From NCBI RefSeq assembly GCF_024721175.1, contig NZ_CP099399.1:124001-188000 (forward strand): 64,000 nucleotides of DNA, in the 5' to 3' direction. Numbering within the stretch: position 1 is the first letter of the stretch; every line of letters starts with the position of its first letter. Source of the DNA: Rhizobium sp. Pop5. GTDB taxonomy: Bacteria > Pseudomonadota > Alphaproteobacteria > Rhizobiales > Rhizobiaceae. Shown piece by piece: positions 1 through 8,013 of the stretch. Under the pieces are notes generated by a model. It had not been told where the DNA came from and did not search any database. It was given only the letters and a program-made list of their open reading frames with translations. The translations under genes were made by a program, and so were the position numbers.

Positions 1-77
1 ATGTCGTCGCCATGTCCCATGGTCTTCAAAGCATGGAGCAGGTCGGGGCCGAGCAGTGGATGGATACCCTTGAGCAT
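1..77 (-). CDS. fucU: L-fucose mutarotase (RbsD/FucU family), partial, runs off the left edge
   Basis: The first 25 codons are present, reading leftward from ATG at 77, and the rest lies outside the window. The N-terminus MLKGIHPLLGPDLLHAL followed by KTMGHGDD is the typical opening of RbsD/FucU proteins, which interconvert sugar anomers; the His in GHGD is the conserved catalytic position of the family. A GAGGAG ribosome site overlaps the stop codon of the aldo/keto reductase just upstream (9-bp gap), so the two are co-transcribed. The fucose (rather than ribose) assignment rests on the neighbouring dehydrogenase and dehydratase and is inference. Confidence 0.8.
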   Translation of the reverse strand, partial: MLKGIHPLLGPDLLHALKTMGHGDD

Positions 78-86
78 GTTTTCTCC

Positions 87-1106
87 TCAGACCCGGACAG
101 CTTCGGCGCCGAGCGGCGGCGCAACCAGCGTATAAGGTTCGAATTCGGCATAGATGCCGTCGTCAAGCTGCTGCGCGACGATCTCCATGTTGCGCGTCAG
201 GCTCGAAGGCTTCGCCGTGCCGATCAGCACCGATGCGACGATCTCCTCACGCAACGGAAACTTCATCGCGGGAGCAGCAAGAGGCACCCCGTGCCGTTTG
301 GAGATCGCCTCCATCGCACCCACTTTGGCGAGCACGTCGTCGTTTGCCGGCATATAGTCGAAATGCGAGCCCGGCACCGGCCCGGTCGCGAGAATGCCGG
401 AGTTGAAGACGCCGCCGACGACGAGCGACGTGCCCTTCTGCCGGCAGAGCGGCAGGAGTTCGTCGACGGCGGAGCGGTCGAGCAGCGTATAGCGGCCGGC
501 AAGCAGGATACAGTCGAGATCGGCATGGCGCATGACATCGAGGCAGACCGGCACTTCATTGACGCCGAGGCCGAAGGCGGAGATCGCTCCGGAAGCACGC
601 AGTTCTTCCAGCGCCTTCACACCGGAATCGAGGAACTGCTTCAGGTGGACCGCGTTCTTGGCCGCGCCATGCGTATAGCCGCCGATGTCGTGCACGTAGA
701 GAATGTCGATGCGGTTGAGGCCGAGGCGCGCATAGCTGAACTCGACCGAGCGCATGATGCCGTCATAGGAATAATCGTAATCCGCATCGAAGGAGAGCGG
801 ATTGACATAGCCGTATTCGGGCACGGTGCCGGTCGGTACCGGCTTGAGCAGCCGGCCGACCTTGGTCGACAGCACGTAGTCGCCTTCGGGCTTGTCGCGC
901 AGGAAGTCGCCGACCCGCCGTTCGGCAAGGCCGAGTCCGTACCAGGGCGCGACGTCGAAATAGCGGATGTCGCTGTCCCAGGCCGCCTGCAGCGTGTCCA
1001 TCGCCTGCTCGCGCGGGCATTCCCGATAGAGGCCGCCGAGGGCGGCAGCACCGAAACTGATTTCGGTCACCTGCAGCCCGGTCTTGCCGATCCTTCTGGT
1101 TTTCAT
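87..1106 (-). CDS. aldo/keto reductase, L-fucose (D-threo-aldose 1-) dehydrogenase type
   Basis: A 339-residue NAD(P)-dependent aldo/keto reductase. From the chosen Met the catalytic tetrad is Asp51, Tyr56 (DVAPWYG), Lys82 (STKVGR) and His139 (YVHD). Members of this subgroup oxidise L-fucose or D-threo-aldoses to lactones, or pyridoxal. Two ATGs stand in tandem at 1109 and 1106 behind AGGAGG; the second gives the better spacing. It lies between the UxaA-family dehydratase (90-bp gap) and the fucU-type mutarotase (9-bp gap) on the same strand. That arrangement suggests a non-phosphorylating sugar oxidation route of mutarotase, dehydrogenase and dehydratase. The exact sugar cannot be read from sequence. 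Confidence 0.88.
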   Translation of the reverse strand: MKTRRIGKTGLQVTEISFGAAALGGLYRECPREQAMDTLQAAWDSDIRYFDVAPWYGLGLAERRVGDFLRDKPEGDYVLSTKVGRLLKPVPTGTVPEYGYVNPLSFDADYDYSYDGIMRSVEFSYARLGLNRIDILYVHDIGGYTHGAAKNAVHLKQFLDSGVKALEELRASGAISAFGLGVNEVPVCLDVMRHADLDCILLAGRYTLLDRSAVDELLPLCRQKGTSLVVGGVFNSGILATGPVPGSHFDYMPANDDVLAKVGAMEAISKRHGVPLAAPAMKFPLREEIVASVLIGTAKPSSLTRNMEIVAQQLDDGIYAEFEPYTLVAPPLGAEAVRV

Positions 1107-1196
1107 CATTCCTCCTCGGAAGACTTGATCTTGTCTGTCGTGAGCAGTTCTGAAAAACCGCGCGAAGCTGTTTTCCAGGGATTGCAGACAAAAAGC

Positions 1197-2699
1197 TTAG
1201 AGCGTCGCGCCGAGATGCCAAGGCACGAATTCGTTGTCGCCGTAGCCGAAGATTTCGCTCTTCGTCTTCTTGCCGGACGCCGTATCGACGATGAGATCGA
1301 AGATCTCGCGGCCCTTGCCGCTGATTGTCGCGTCACCGGTGGCGATGGTGCCACAATCGATATCCATGTCCTCTTCCATCGAGGCATAGAGCGCCGAATT
1401 GCTGGAAAGCTTGAGCGACGGCGCCGGCCGGCAGCCGAAGCAGCTGCCGCGGCCCGTGGTGAACGCGATCATGTTCGCCCCGCCGGCAACCTGGCCGGTC
1501 GCCGAGACCGGATCGTAGCCTGGCGTGTCCATGAAGACGAGGCCGGGTGCCGTGACCCGTTCGGCATAACCATAGACCGCCGTCAGCGGCGAGCGTCCGC
1601 CCTTGGCGACCGCGCCGAGCGACTTTTCCAGGATGGTGGTGAGCCCGCCGCGCTTGTTGCCTGGCGAAGGGTTATTGTCGAGCGAGGCGCCGTGCAGGGC
1701 GACGTACTCCTCCCACCAGGCGATCTTCTCGTCGAGCTTCTTTGCCACCTCGTCGCTGACGGCGCGGCTGCGCAGCAGGTGTTCCGCACCGTAAATTTCC
1801 GAGGTTTCCGAAAGGATCGCCGTGCCGCCGGCCGCAGCCAGCAGATCGGCAGCGACACCGAGCGCCGGATTGGCGGTGATGCCGGAAAAGCCGTCCGAGC
1901 CGCCGCATTGCAGGCCGATGATGATCTCGCCGATCGAGATCGGCACGCGTTTTTCCTTACCGACATCGGCGGCGATTTCGCGCAGAACGCCCATGGCGCG
2001 CTCGACCGCGCGGCGCGAACCGCCGGCGTCCTGGATGTTGAAGTGCCGCTTCGATGCGCCCGCGCCGCTCTGGCCGTAAAGCGTCAGCTGATTGACCTCG
2101 CAGCCGAGGCCGATCATGAGCACGCCGCCGAAATTCACATGCCTGGTATAACCGGCAAGCGTGCGATGCAGCACGTTCATGCCGTCGCCCGTCGAACTCA
2201 TGCCGCAGCCCTGATCGTGCACGATCGGCACGAAACCGTCGATGCCGTCATAATGCGGCAGGATCGTCCGGTTCGCCTCGTCGGCGATGGCCCGGCAGAC
2301 CGTGGTGGAACAGTTCACGCTGGCGATGATGCCGATATAATTGCGCGTTGCAGCGCGCCCGTCGGCACGGCGATAGCCCATGAAGGTGCGCGCCGTGTCC
2401 TCGGCGCTCGCCGCTTCCGGTGCCGAATTGGCGGTCGCGGCCAGCCGGTCGTTTTCGAAATGCAGGTTATGGCTGTGCACATGGTCGCCGGCCTTGACCT
2501 CGGCCGTGGTGCGGCCGATGGCCTGTCCGTATTTCACCACGGGCGACCCAAGCGGAATATCCGCAATCGCGACCTTATGGCCGGGATCGATCTTCTGGCG
2601 AGCCTCAACGCCGGCAACCGTCGAACCCGGCGCGATAGCCGCCGTTGCGACCGCGACATTGTCTCCGGCCGAGAGGATAATCCAAGGCTGTTTGTCCAA
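1197..2699 (-). CDS. UxaA-family altronate/galactarate-type dehydratase (TTG start)
   Basis: A 500-residue protein with an N-terminal SAF domain (about residues 1-85) and a C-terminal UxaA/GarD dehydratase domain (about 105-500) with conserved Cys-containing metal-site segments such as DQGCGM, GLQCGGSD and GSCFGCRPAPS. The family dehydrates sugar acids such as altronate, galactarate or fuconate to 2-keto-3-deoxy acids in the cytoplasm. The open frame continues to an ATG at 2753, but that ATG lies inside a dispersed palindromic repeat. A TTG at 2699 preceded by AGGGAG (6-nt spacing) gives the normal family N-terminus (MDKQPWIILSAGDNV). First gene of the leftward sugar operon. The substrate is inferred from context; altronate hydrolase is the alternative. 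Confidence 0.85.
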   Translation of the reverse strand: MDKQPWIILSAGDNVAVATAAIAPGSTVAGVEARQKIDPGHKVAIADIPLGSPVVKYGQAIGRTTAEVKAGDHVHSHNLHFENDRLAATANSAPEAASAEDTARTFMGYRRADGRAATRNYIGIIASVNCSTTVCRAIADEANRTILPHYDGIDGFVPIVHDQGCGMSSTGDGMNVLHRTLAGYTRHVNFGGVLMIGLGCEVNQLTLYGQSGAGASKRHFNIQDAGGSRRAVERAMGVLREIAADVGKEKRVPISIGEIIIGLQCGGSDGFSGITANPALGVAADLLAAAGGTAILSETSEIYGAEHLLRSRAVSDEVAKKLDEKIAWWEEYVALHGASLDNNPSPGNKRGGLTTILEKSLGAVAKGGRSPLTAVYGYAERVTAPGLVFMDTPGYDPVSATGQVAGGANMIAFTTGRGSCFGCRPAPSLKLSSNSALYASMEEDMDIDCGTIATGDATISGKGREIFDLIVDTASGKKTKSEIFGYGDNEFVPWHLGATL

Positions 2700-2712
2700 T
2701 CTTTTCTCCCTG

Positions 2713-2822
2713 GAGCACAATGCCGAAAAGTGTGAACTTTCGGACGACATCATGCTCTAACTCTTTAATCTAGAACAGGATTCAGATTTTAAACCTCCAG
2801 GCCCTAAAATCATCCCGTTCTA
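2713..2822. repeat. dispersed Rhizobium-type palindromic intergenic repeat, two units
   Basis: Two adjacent imperfect palindromes. Unit 1 (2713-2759) has arms GAGCA..ATGCCGAAAAGT and ACTTTCGG..ATCATGCTC. Unit 2 (2771-2822) has arms AGAACAGGATT..AGATTTTA and TAAAATCATCCCGTTCT. The wording matches short repeats I know from Rhizobium/Sinorhizobium intergenic regions (established knowledge, no search run). The long open frame of the dehydratase enters unit 1, which argues against that upstream start. Confidence 0.75.
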
Positions 2823-2859
2823 AGGTAACGCCCGCTGCATCGGCGAATGCGCATTGATT

Positions 2860-2876
2860 TTGTTTTTTATCTACAA
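2860..2876. promoter_or_regulatory. candidate GntR/FCD operator, TTGT-N9-ACAA
   Basis: TTGTTTTTTATCTACAA: inverted arms TTGT and ACAA in the AT-rich divergent region between the dehydratase and its presumed regulator. FCD-type GntR proteins commonly bind short AT-rich inverted repeats. The arms are only four bases, so this is a weak prediction. Confidence 0.35.
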
Positions 2877-3045
2877 TAAACATTTTCAAGTCAACGGGAA
2901 TATTGATCCTGTGGACGAGGGAGGCAATGAGCCGCAGGCGGCCGGAAATAAGTTAAAGGTCGTTTGAACAAGCCCATGGTCCGGCTCCTCCCCGCTTTTA
3001 AGCGGGGTGGCGGTCGCGGCACGCGGGCGGAAAAGCGGAGGTCTG

Positions 3046-3948
3046 ATGGCAAGGCAGAACACGGTCTTCAAGGAAGCGTACAATCGCTACGCCGTAGCGC
3101 TGCGCACCGATACCGCACTCCCTTCGGAGCCGGAGATCGCCGCCCAGCTGGGCGTCAGCCGCTCGACGGCCCGCGCCATCCTCACCCGGCTCAGCGAAGA
3201 AGGCATCATCCGCTGGAACAAACGGCAGAAGACCGTTCTGCGCCAGCCGACCGACCGCGACCTCTTCCCTTCCGAAGAGACGGATTCGCTGCATGACATC
3301 ATCGAGCGCAGCTTCATGCAGCGCATCCTTGCCGATGATGCCGCGCCCGGCATGCAGATCAACGAACTGGAGCTCGCCCGCGAAATTGGCACTGGCACGA
3401 CGAGCGTGCGCGAATTCCTGATCCGCTTCTCCCGTTTCGGCCTCATTGAGAAACGCCCGAACAGCCACTGGACGCTGAAGGGCTTCACCCGCGAATTTGC
3501 CCTCGAGCTTGCCGACGTGCGCGAAATGTTCGAGCTGCATTCCGCGGCCGAATTCGGCCGGCTTTCCCGTGACAATCAGGCCTGGATCGACCTTGCTGCC
3601 ATGCGCGAGGAACATCTTGCGATGCTTGATGATATCAACCAGCGCTTCAAGGATTTCTCCGTCCTCGACGAGCGCTTCCACTTGCTGATCCACCGCGCCT
3701 CGAAGAACCGCTTCATCGCCGATTTCTATGATGCGATCGCCATCATCTTCCACTATCACTACCAGTGGAACAAGACTGCCGCTCGCGAGCGCAATGAGCG
3801 GGCGATCTACGAGCATTTGGACTATATCGCGGCACTCGAGTCCGGCGACCAGGCGGCGATCGAAAAGGCCTGCCGCGTGCATCTGCACTCTGCCCGCCAG
3901 ACCCTGCTCCAATCCCTGCCACAGAGTACGACGGAAAGCGAAGGGTAA
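3046..3948 (+). CDS. GntR-family regulator with two winged-helix segments and an FCD domain
   Basis: 300 residues from an ATG at 3046 preceded by GGAGG; the frame is open further upstream but without a ribosome site. Residues about 20-60 form a GntR winged helix (EPEIAAQLGVSRSTARAIL), and residues about 105-140 look like a second one (INELELAREIGTGTTSVREF). They are followed by a helical FCD-like ligand domain (about 150-285) with DVREMFEL and a DERFHLLIHRAS segment bearing likely metal/ligand His and Asp residues. Divergently transcribed from the sugar-acid operon, so it probably controls it in response to a sugar acid. The doubled DNA-binding region is less usual than the single N-terminal domain of most FadR-type proteins. 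Confidence 0.82.
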   Translation: MARQNTVFKEAYNRYAVALRTDTALPSEPEIAAQLGVSRSTARAILTRLSEEGIIRWNKRQKTVLRQPTDRDLFPSEETDSLHDIIERSFMQRILADDAAPGMQINELELAREIGTGTTSVREFLIRFSRFGLIEKRPNSHWTLKGFTREFALELADVREMFELHSAAEFGRLSRDNQAWIDLAAMREEHLAMLDDINQRFKDFSVLDERFHLLIHRASKNRFIADFYDAIAIIFHYHYQWNKTAARERNERAIYEHLDYIAALESGDQAAIEKACRVHLHSARQTLLQSLPQSTTESEG

Positions 3949-4011
3949 GCAGGCGCCGTGGCGCCTATCATCCTGCCGCTACCATCTCCGCTTTACCCGC
4001 TTCCCGCGCCG

Positions 4012-4356
4012 TCAATCCGCCTTCAGCTGTTCAGGAAGCTGCCCGTAAGCCGTCAGAATAGCCCTGATAAGGCCCGGGAAACGTTCATCCAGCTCGGCGC
4101 AGCGGGTTTGATTGCGCATCTCCACCCCCTGACGCTCGCTTCGGATCAGGCCGGATTCGCGCAGCACTTTGAAGTGGTTCGACAGCGATGATTTTGGAAT
4201 GACGCGCTCGCCGAGATCCGCGAGAGCAGAACATGTCCCGCCGCAGGCAGCGCCGGCAAGCCACGCAAAAATGGCGACGCGTTCCGGATCGGAAAGCGCA
4301 TACAATATCGCGTCAGGCCTTATGTCCTCTATGGCCGGGTGGAAGAGCGGTCTCAT
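4012..4356 (-). CDS. ArsR-family transcriptional regulator
   Basis: A 114-residue winged-helix protein. The recognition region is IPKSSLSNHFKVLRESGLI, followed by a wing with SERQGVEMRNQTR, typical of ArsR/HTH_20 repressors. The classical ArsR metal motif (ELCVCDL) is absent. Two Cys occur before the recognition helix (ACGGTCSALADL), so metal or redox sensing cannot be excluded. Divergent from an SDR gene across a 108-bp region holding nested inverted repeats, so the SDR and the regulator itself are the likely targets. No strong ribosome site is visible; the start follows the family N-terminus. Confidence 0.85.
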   Translation of the reverse strand: MRPLFHPAIEDIRPDAILYALSDPERVAIFAWLAGAACGGTCSALADLGERVIPKSSLSNHFKVLRESGLIRSERQGVEMRNQTRCAELDERFPGLIRAILTAYGQLPEQLKAD

Positions 4357-4393
4357 GAATTTTCATATAGTGCCCCTTGACATGGAGATCAAC

Positions 4394-4419
4394 AGTTCCG
4401 AATTTCTGAACTACGGAAC
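4394..4419. promoter_or_regulatory. candidate ArsR operator, nested inverted repeats
   Basis: Two overlapping inverted repeats lie in the divergent promoter: GTTCCG-N13-CGGAAC (4395-4419) and AGTTC-N9-GAACT (4394-4412). The position between the ArsR-type regulator and the SDR is what an autoregulated divergent pair would show. Binding is inferred. Confidence 0.55.
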
Positions 4420-4464
4420 AAGGCCGCCAGTCGCGACGGCAGTCCGGATCAGAAGGAAAAAGAG

Positions 4465-5211
4465 ATGGCTAAGCTCACGGGAAAGGTCGCAGTCGTAACG
4501 GGGGCCTCCAAGGGGATTGGCGCCGCGATTGCCAAGGCGCTCGCCGCCGAGGGTGCACAAGTGGTGGTGAACTACGCTTCCAGCAAGGCCGGAGCCGATG
4601 CGGTGGTTGAGGCGATCAGCGCGGCGGGCGGCAAGGCCATCGCGGTGCAGGGCGATGTTTCGAAGGCCGAACAGGCGCAGGGCCTGGTCGATGCCGCGGT
4701 CAAGGAATTCGGCAAGCTCGACGTGCTGGTCAACAACTCAGGCGTCTATGAATTCGCGCCGATCGAGCAGGTGACCGAGGAACAGTATCGTCGCATTTTC
4801 GACGTGAATGTTCTGGGTGTGCTGCTGACCACCCAGGCAGCGGTCAAGCATCTCGGCGAGGGCGGTAGCGTCATCAACATCTCGTCGGTGGTCACCAGCC
4901 TGGCTCCGCCGGACTCTGCCGTCTATACCGGCACGAAGGGCGCCGTGGAGGGCATCAACAGCGTGCTTGCCAAGGAACTGGGTCCGCGCAAGATCCGGGT
5001 CAACGCGATCCTGCCGGGGATCGTCGAGACCGAAGGTACGCACACTGCTGGCGTCATCGGCTCGGATTTCGAGCAGGCTCTGGTGGCACAGACTCCGCTC
5101 GGCCGCACCGGCCAGCCGGATGATATCGCCGGTGTCGCGGTCTTCCTCGCCTCCGATGATGCCCGCTGGCTGACCGGCGAGCGATTGGCTGCCAGTGGCG
5201 GTTTTCGCTGA
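4465..5211 (+). CDS. SDR-family NAD(P)-dependent oxidoreductase (FabG-like)
   Basis: A 248-residue classical short-chain dehydrogenase. The nucleotide motif TGASKGIG is at residues 12-19. The NNAG motif appears as NNSG (about 91-94). The catalytic Ser is in NISSV and the YxxxK motif is YTGTK. The closing segment SDDARWLTGERLAASGGFR is typical of 3-oxoacyl-ACP-reductase-like or glucose-dehydrogenase-like SDRs, although family members usually read G-x-x-I-x-V-x-G-G; here it is LAASGG. AGAAGGAAAAAGAG lies ahead of the ATG. Regulated, probably, by the divergent ArsR protein. The substrate is unknown. Confidence 0.85.
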   Translation: MAKLTGKVAVVTGASKGIGAAIAKALAAEGAQVVVNYASSKAGADAVVEAISAAGGKAIAVQGDVSKAEQAQGLVDAAVKEFGKLDVLVNNSGVYEFAPIEQVTEEQYRRIFDVNVLGVLLTTQAAVKHLGEGGSVINISSVVTSLAPPDSAVYTGTKGAVEGINSVLAKELGPRKIRVNAILPGIVETEGTHTAGVIGSDFEQALVAQTPLGRTGQPDDIAGVAVFLASDDARWLTGERLAASGGFR

Positions 5212-5284
5212 TCGGTGTGATGGTGTGCGTGCCCTTTGACGGAACACGCGCACCACATCGCGATCGTCCCTGAAAGCCGCTCTG

Positions 5285-6793
5285 TCAGGAATTGCTGAAC
5301 TGCTTTTGCGAGGCTGCCTCGCTTGCCACGGCCGGCTCTTCGCGCCTCTGGCTGTGGCCGACTGGGATCAGCCAGGTGGCGAAGAAAGTCAGCACCGCGA
5401 CGACGACCACGCCCCAGAAGCTCCAGTGCAGGGCCGCATCGAAGATCGCACGGGTCGCCGGATTGGCAGCGAGCGCCGAAAGCCCGGTCGGCTGGTTCAG
5501 CGCCGCATGCAGGCCGGGTGCCGCCTCGCCGCTCGCATAGTGGCTGATGCCAGCGTTGAGGATCGCGCCCAGCACGGTGGCGCCGAGCGTATTGCCGAGG
5601 CTGCGGGCGAATATGATCGAGGCGGTGGCGCTGCCGCGCATCGACCATTCAACGCTGTCCTGCACCAGCACGATACTGGTGAGGCTGATGAGGCCCATGC
5701 CGAAGCCCATGAAGAAGGAGCCGGCGCCGGCAAGAACAGGAGAGCTTTCCGGCGTCAGGAACAAGAGGAAGCAGGCGCCGAATGGAAACATCAGGCTGCC
5801 AACGCGCAAGGTGCGGCGGATGCCGAAAGCCTTGTAGAAGCGGCTTGAGAGCATCACCGCTATCGGCCAGCCGACGACGAGCATGGTGAGCGTGAAGCCA
5901 GCGACAATGGGCGAGCGGCCGAGCACGCCCTGCACATAGATCGGCAGTATCGTGGAAAGCCCGATCAGCGCCATGCCGGCAAGCAGCGTCGCCGCATTGC
6001 TGGTGGCGATCAGTCGGCGGCTCCAGAGCGCGATCGAAATGATCGGTTCCGGCGTCCGTTTCTCCTGCGCGAGAAACAGAAGGCCCGCAATGACGAAGAC
6101 GGCGAAAAGCGACAGCAGGATCCAGGCGCTCGCATCGGTTTCGGTCAGCATGACGAGAAGCGCCACGACCGAGACCGAAAACAGCACCGCGCCGAGATAA
6201 TCGATCCTCGCCTGCTTGTGCGCCACATCCTCCTTCAGGAAAGCCATGAACGCGACAATTGACACGATGCCGATCGGCAGGTTGATCCAGAAGATCCAGG
6301 CCCAGGAGATGTTGTCGACGATGATGCCGCCGGCCAGCGGCCCGACAACCGCCGAGGTCGCCCAGACGGTCGCCATCAGGCCCTGCACACGGCCGCGCTC
6401 CTCGAGCTTGAAGAGATCGCCGATAACAGTCATCGTCACCGGCTGAATCGCGCCGGCGCCGAGCCCCTGCAGCAGTCGGAAGAGCACGAGCGACATCATC
6501 GACCAGGCAAAGCCGCAGAGAGCCGAGCCAACGAGAAAGATGAGAATGCCGCCGATCAGCATCGGTTTGCGCCCGAAAATATCGGAAAGCTTGCCGTAGA
6601 TGACAGTCGTCGTCGACTGCGCCAGCAGGAAGGCGGAAAACACCCAGCTGTAATAGGAAAAACCGCCGAGCTGGCCGACGATGCGCGGCATCGCGGTCGC
6701 CACGATCGTCGCCTCGATCGCCACCATGAAGGTCGAAAGCATGATGGTGGCGACGACCAGCACGCGGTTCGAGCGATGCGCTGCATTCGACAT
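5285..6793 (-). CDS. MFS transporter, DHA2 (14-TMS) drug:proton antiporter family
   Basis: 502 residues, overwhelmingly hydrophobic, with about 14 predicted membrane segments. DHA2/EmrB-type signatures include MPRIVGQLGG after TM1, YGKLSDIFGRKPMLIGG in the loop 2-3 motif A region and the LQGLGAGAIQPV motif. The proteins export toxic compounds across the inner membrane using the proton gradient. No membrane fusion partner is adjacent, so it probably acts alone. Convergent with the upstream SDR (73 bp apart). The substrate cannot be predicted. Confidence 0.88.
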   Translation of the reverse strand: MSNAAHRSNRVLVVATIMLSTFMVAIEATIVATAMPRIVGQLGGFSYYSWVFSAFLLAQSTTTVIYGKLSDIFGRKPMLIGGILIFLVGSALCGFAWSMMSLVLFRLLQGLGAGAIQPVTMTVIGDLFKLEERGRVQGLMATVWATSAVVGPLAGGIIVDNISWAWIFWINLPIGIVSIVAFMAFLKEDVAHKQARIDYLGAVLFSVSVVALLVMLTETDASAWILLSLFAVFVIAGLLFLAQEKRTPEPIISIALWSRRLIATSNAATLLAGMALIGLSTILPIYVQGVLGRSPIVAGFTLTMLVVGWPIAVMLSSRFYKAFGIRRTLRVGSLMFPFGACFLLFLTPESSPVLAGAGSFFMGFGMGLISLTSIVLVQDSVEWSMRGSATASIIFARSLGNTLGATVLGAILNAGISHYASGEAAPGLHAALNQPTGLSALAANPATRAIFDAALHWSFWGVVVVAVLTFFATWLIPVGHSQRREEPAVASEAASQKQFSNS

Positions 6794-6960
6794 GACGATC
6801 CTCTTCGGGTGCTCCGCATGGCCGGAAAAATCGGCAGGCTGGCTGGACGGGTGGCGATGCGCCGTTTGCGGAGGGATGCTGTTCTTTTACGACCTGGAAG
6901 CCGGCCGGTAAAGCAATTCTCGTGGCGACCATCGTTTTTACGTGCCGTCAGGCGGCAGCC

Positions 6961-6992
6961 GAAGGCCCGGCGCCATTCCGCTCCGGGCCTTC
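6961..6992 (-). terminator. hairpin downstream of the small secreted-protein gene
   Basis: GAAGGCCCGG (6961-6970) pairs with CCGGGCCTTC (6983-6992): a 10-bp perfect stem with a 12-nt loop. It lies 34 bp past the stop of the gene ending at 7026. No uridine run follows, so termination may be Rho-dependent or the hairpin may stabilise the 3' end. Confidence 0.5.
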
Positions 6993-7025
6993 ATTCTCTC
7001 GGGAGGCGAGCCGTCGCACCCATCC

Positions 7026-7382
7026 TCACTGCTGGCATGCCTCGCTCAGCGAACCGGTTCCCGCGGTGCAGCCAGGCACCTGCTGGAGATCCGGATTGAC
7101 CCCGCCGGGATTGATCGTGCTGCGGCCACTGTTGAGATCGACGTCGCCATTGCCAATGGTGCTGCCAGTGGTGCCGGGATCAGTTCCGACGGAACCCGCG
7201 CCCGTCGATCCGGTACCGGCCGAGCCGCGACCAGTCGAACCCGCGCCCGAACTGTCCGACCCGCCGATAACAGGACCCACCGAAAGCCGCCCGCTTGAAT
7301 TGGCCCCACCCGCCGTCTGGGCAAAGGCCGAGCCCGCAAGGCCGATCGAAAGGAGGGATATTGTGATGAATTTGCAGGACAT
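7026..7382 (-). CDS. small secreted Gly/Ser/Thr-rich protein, unknown function
   Basis: 118 residues. The start at 7382 follows GGAG with 6-nt spacing; an in-frame ATG four codons earlier (7394) is the alternative. Residues 1-21 (KFITISLLSIGLAGSAFAQ) form a Sec signal peptide with an AFA-Q cleavage site. The mature part is low complexity: repeats such as GSTGRGSAGTGSTGAGS, then a tail with two Cys (PGCTAGTGSLSEACQQ). Such short rhizobial periplasmic proteins are common and uncharacterised. No enzymatic motif is seen, and the composition suggests a disordered, perhaps surface-associated, peptide. Confidence 0.65.
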   Translation of the reverse strand: MSCKFITISLLSIGLAGSAFAQTAGGANSSGRLSVGPVIGGSDSSGAGSTGRGSAGTGSTGAGSVGTDPGTTGSTIGNGDVDLNSGRSTINPGGVNPDLQQVPGCTAGTGSLSEACQQ

Positions 7383-7707
7383 GGTTTTCTCCATCCTTAT
7401 TGGCTCAAGGAGAAACCTGTCGGGTGACAGCATTGTTCCTGTCGTGGTTGCGATTTTGCTGGCGTTTGATTGGAGCGGCAATCGCAGCAGTGCAGCCCAA
7501 CGCACTCATATCCGCACGATCGGGTACTGCGCTCGCTTGTATGTTTCGGCAGGAAATAGAACGATAAGTTCGATTCGTTAGATCGCCTGCAGGACAATTC
7601 GGCCGTCGAGCCTTATCTGTCAGCGGGTGAAAACGGTGCAACCGCAGTGCCGTCCAGTCGTCTCAATCGCGCATTCAGGATTTAAAGTGGAAATTTTCTA
7701 CGACTAC
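7383..7707. other. intergenic region, divergent, nothing recognised
   Basis: 325 bp between the secreted-protein gene (leftward) and the small membrane-protein gene (rightward). It presumably contains both promoters. No palindrome longer than about 6 bp, RNA family or convincing frame was found. Confidence 0.4.
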
Positions 7708-8013
7708 ATGATGAGTATTTACCTTCAGTACAATCTCGCTCTTGCCGTTATATTGCTCGTCTTCGGTATTCAGCTTGCGTGGTGGATGCCAAGAGGATGG
7801 CTTGTGGGAGTGGCGGGGTTCTTCGCATCCGTGGCCGGTGCTGTCACAGTGGCTGCGATCGCGATTGTCGTCATGTTGCTTGTCAAAGGCGGCGCATTCG
7901 CTCCGGGATTGGGCACGGTTGCATGGGCATATGAAACCGGACCGGAATTCGCGGGGCTCCCGATCCTTCTGTGTCCAATCGCTTTTGTGATTGGCCGCGT
8001 CAAACGGCGCTAA
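7708..8013 (+). CDS. small membrane protein, unknown function
   Basis: 101 residues from ATG at 7708; the frame is open further upstream but begins without a ribosome site. Three hydrophobic segments are evident: about residues 6-24 (LQYNLALAVILLVFGIQLAW), 29-60 (WLVGVAGFFASVAGAVTV and onwards) and 80-97 (FAGLPILLCPIAFVIG), followed by a positive C-terminus RVKRR. Not recognised as a named family. Codon usage is less GC3-biased than in the neighbours. Confidence 0.5.
   Translation: MMSIYLQYNLALAVILLVFGIQLAWWMPRGWLVGVAGFFASVAGAVTVAAIAIVVMLLVKGGAFAPGLGTVAWAYETGPEFAGLPILLCPIAFVIGRVKRR

Larger units (their letters stand above)
2700..3045. other. divergent promoter region with a repeat and an AT-rich segment
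   Basis: 346 bp between the leftward dehydratase and the rightward GntR regulator. The left part is a dispersed palindromic repeat (about 2713-2822). The remaining 220 bp include a markedly AT-rich stretch around 2854-2890, the likely promoter/operator zone for both genes. No further coding frame with a ribosome site is seen. Confidence 0.6.

Noticed and set aside
1106..1387. minus-strand short frame over the gap between the dehydratase and the reductase
   Set aside because: Overlaps the dehydratase coding region in another frame and has shadow composition.
12..2735. 907-residue open frame on the plus strand across the sugar operon
   Set aside because: It is antisense to the aldo/keto reductase and UxaA-family genes; the Arg/Ala/Asp-rich composition is that of a GC-rich shadow frame and it has no family motifs.
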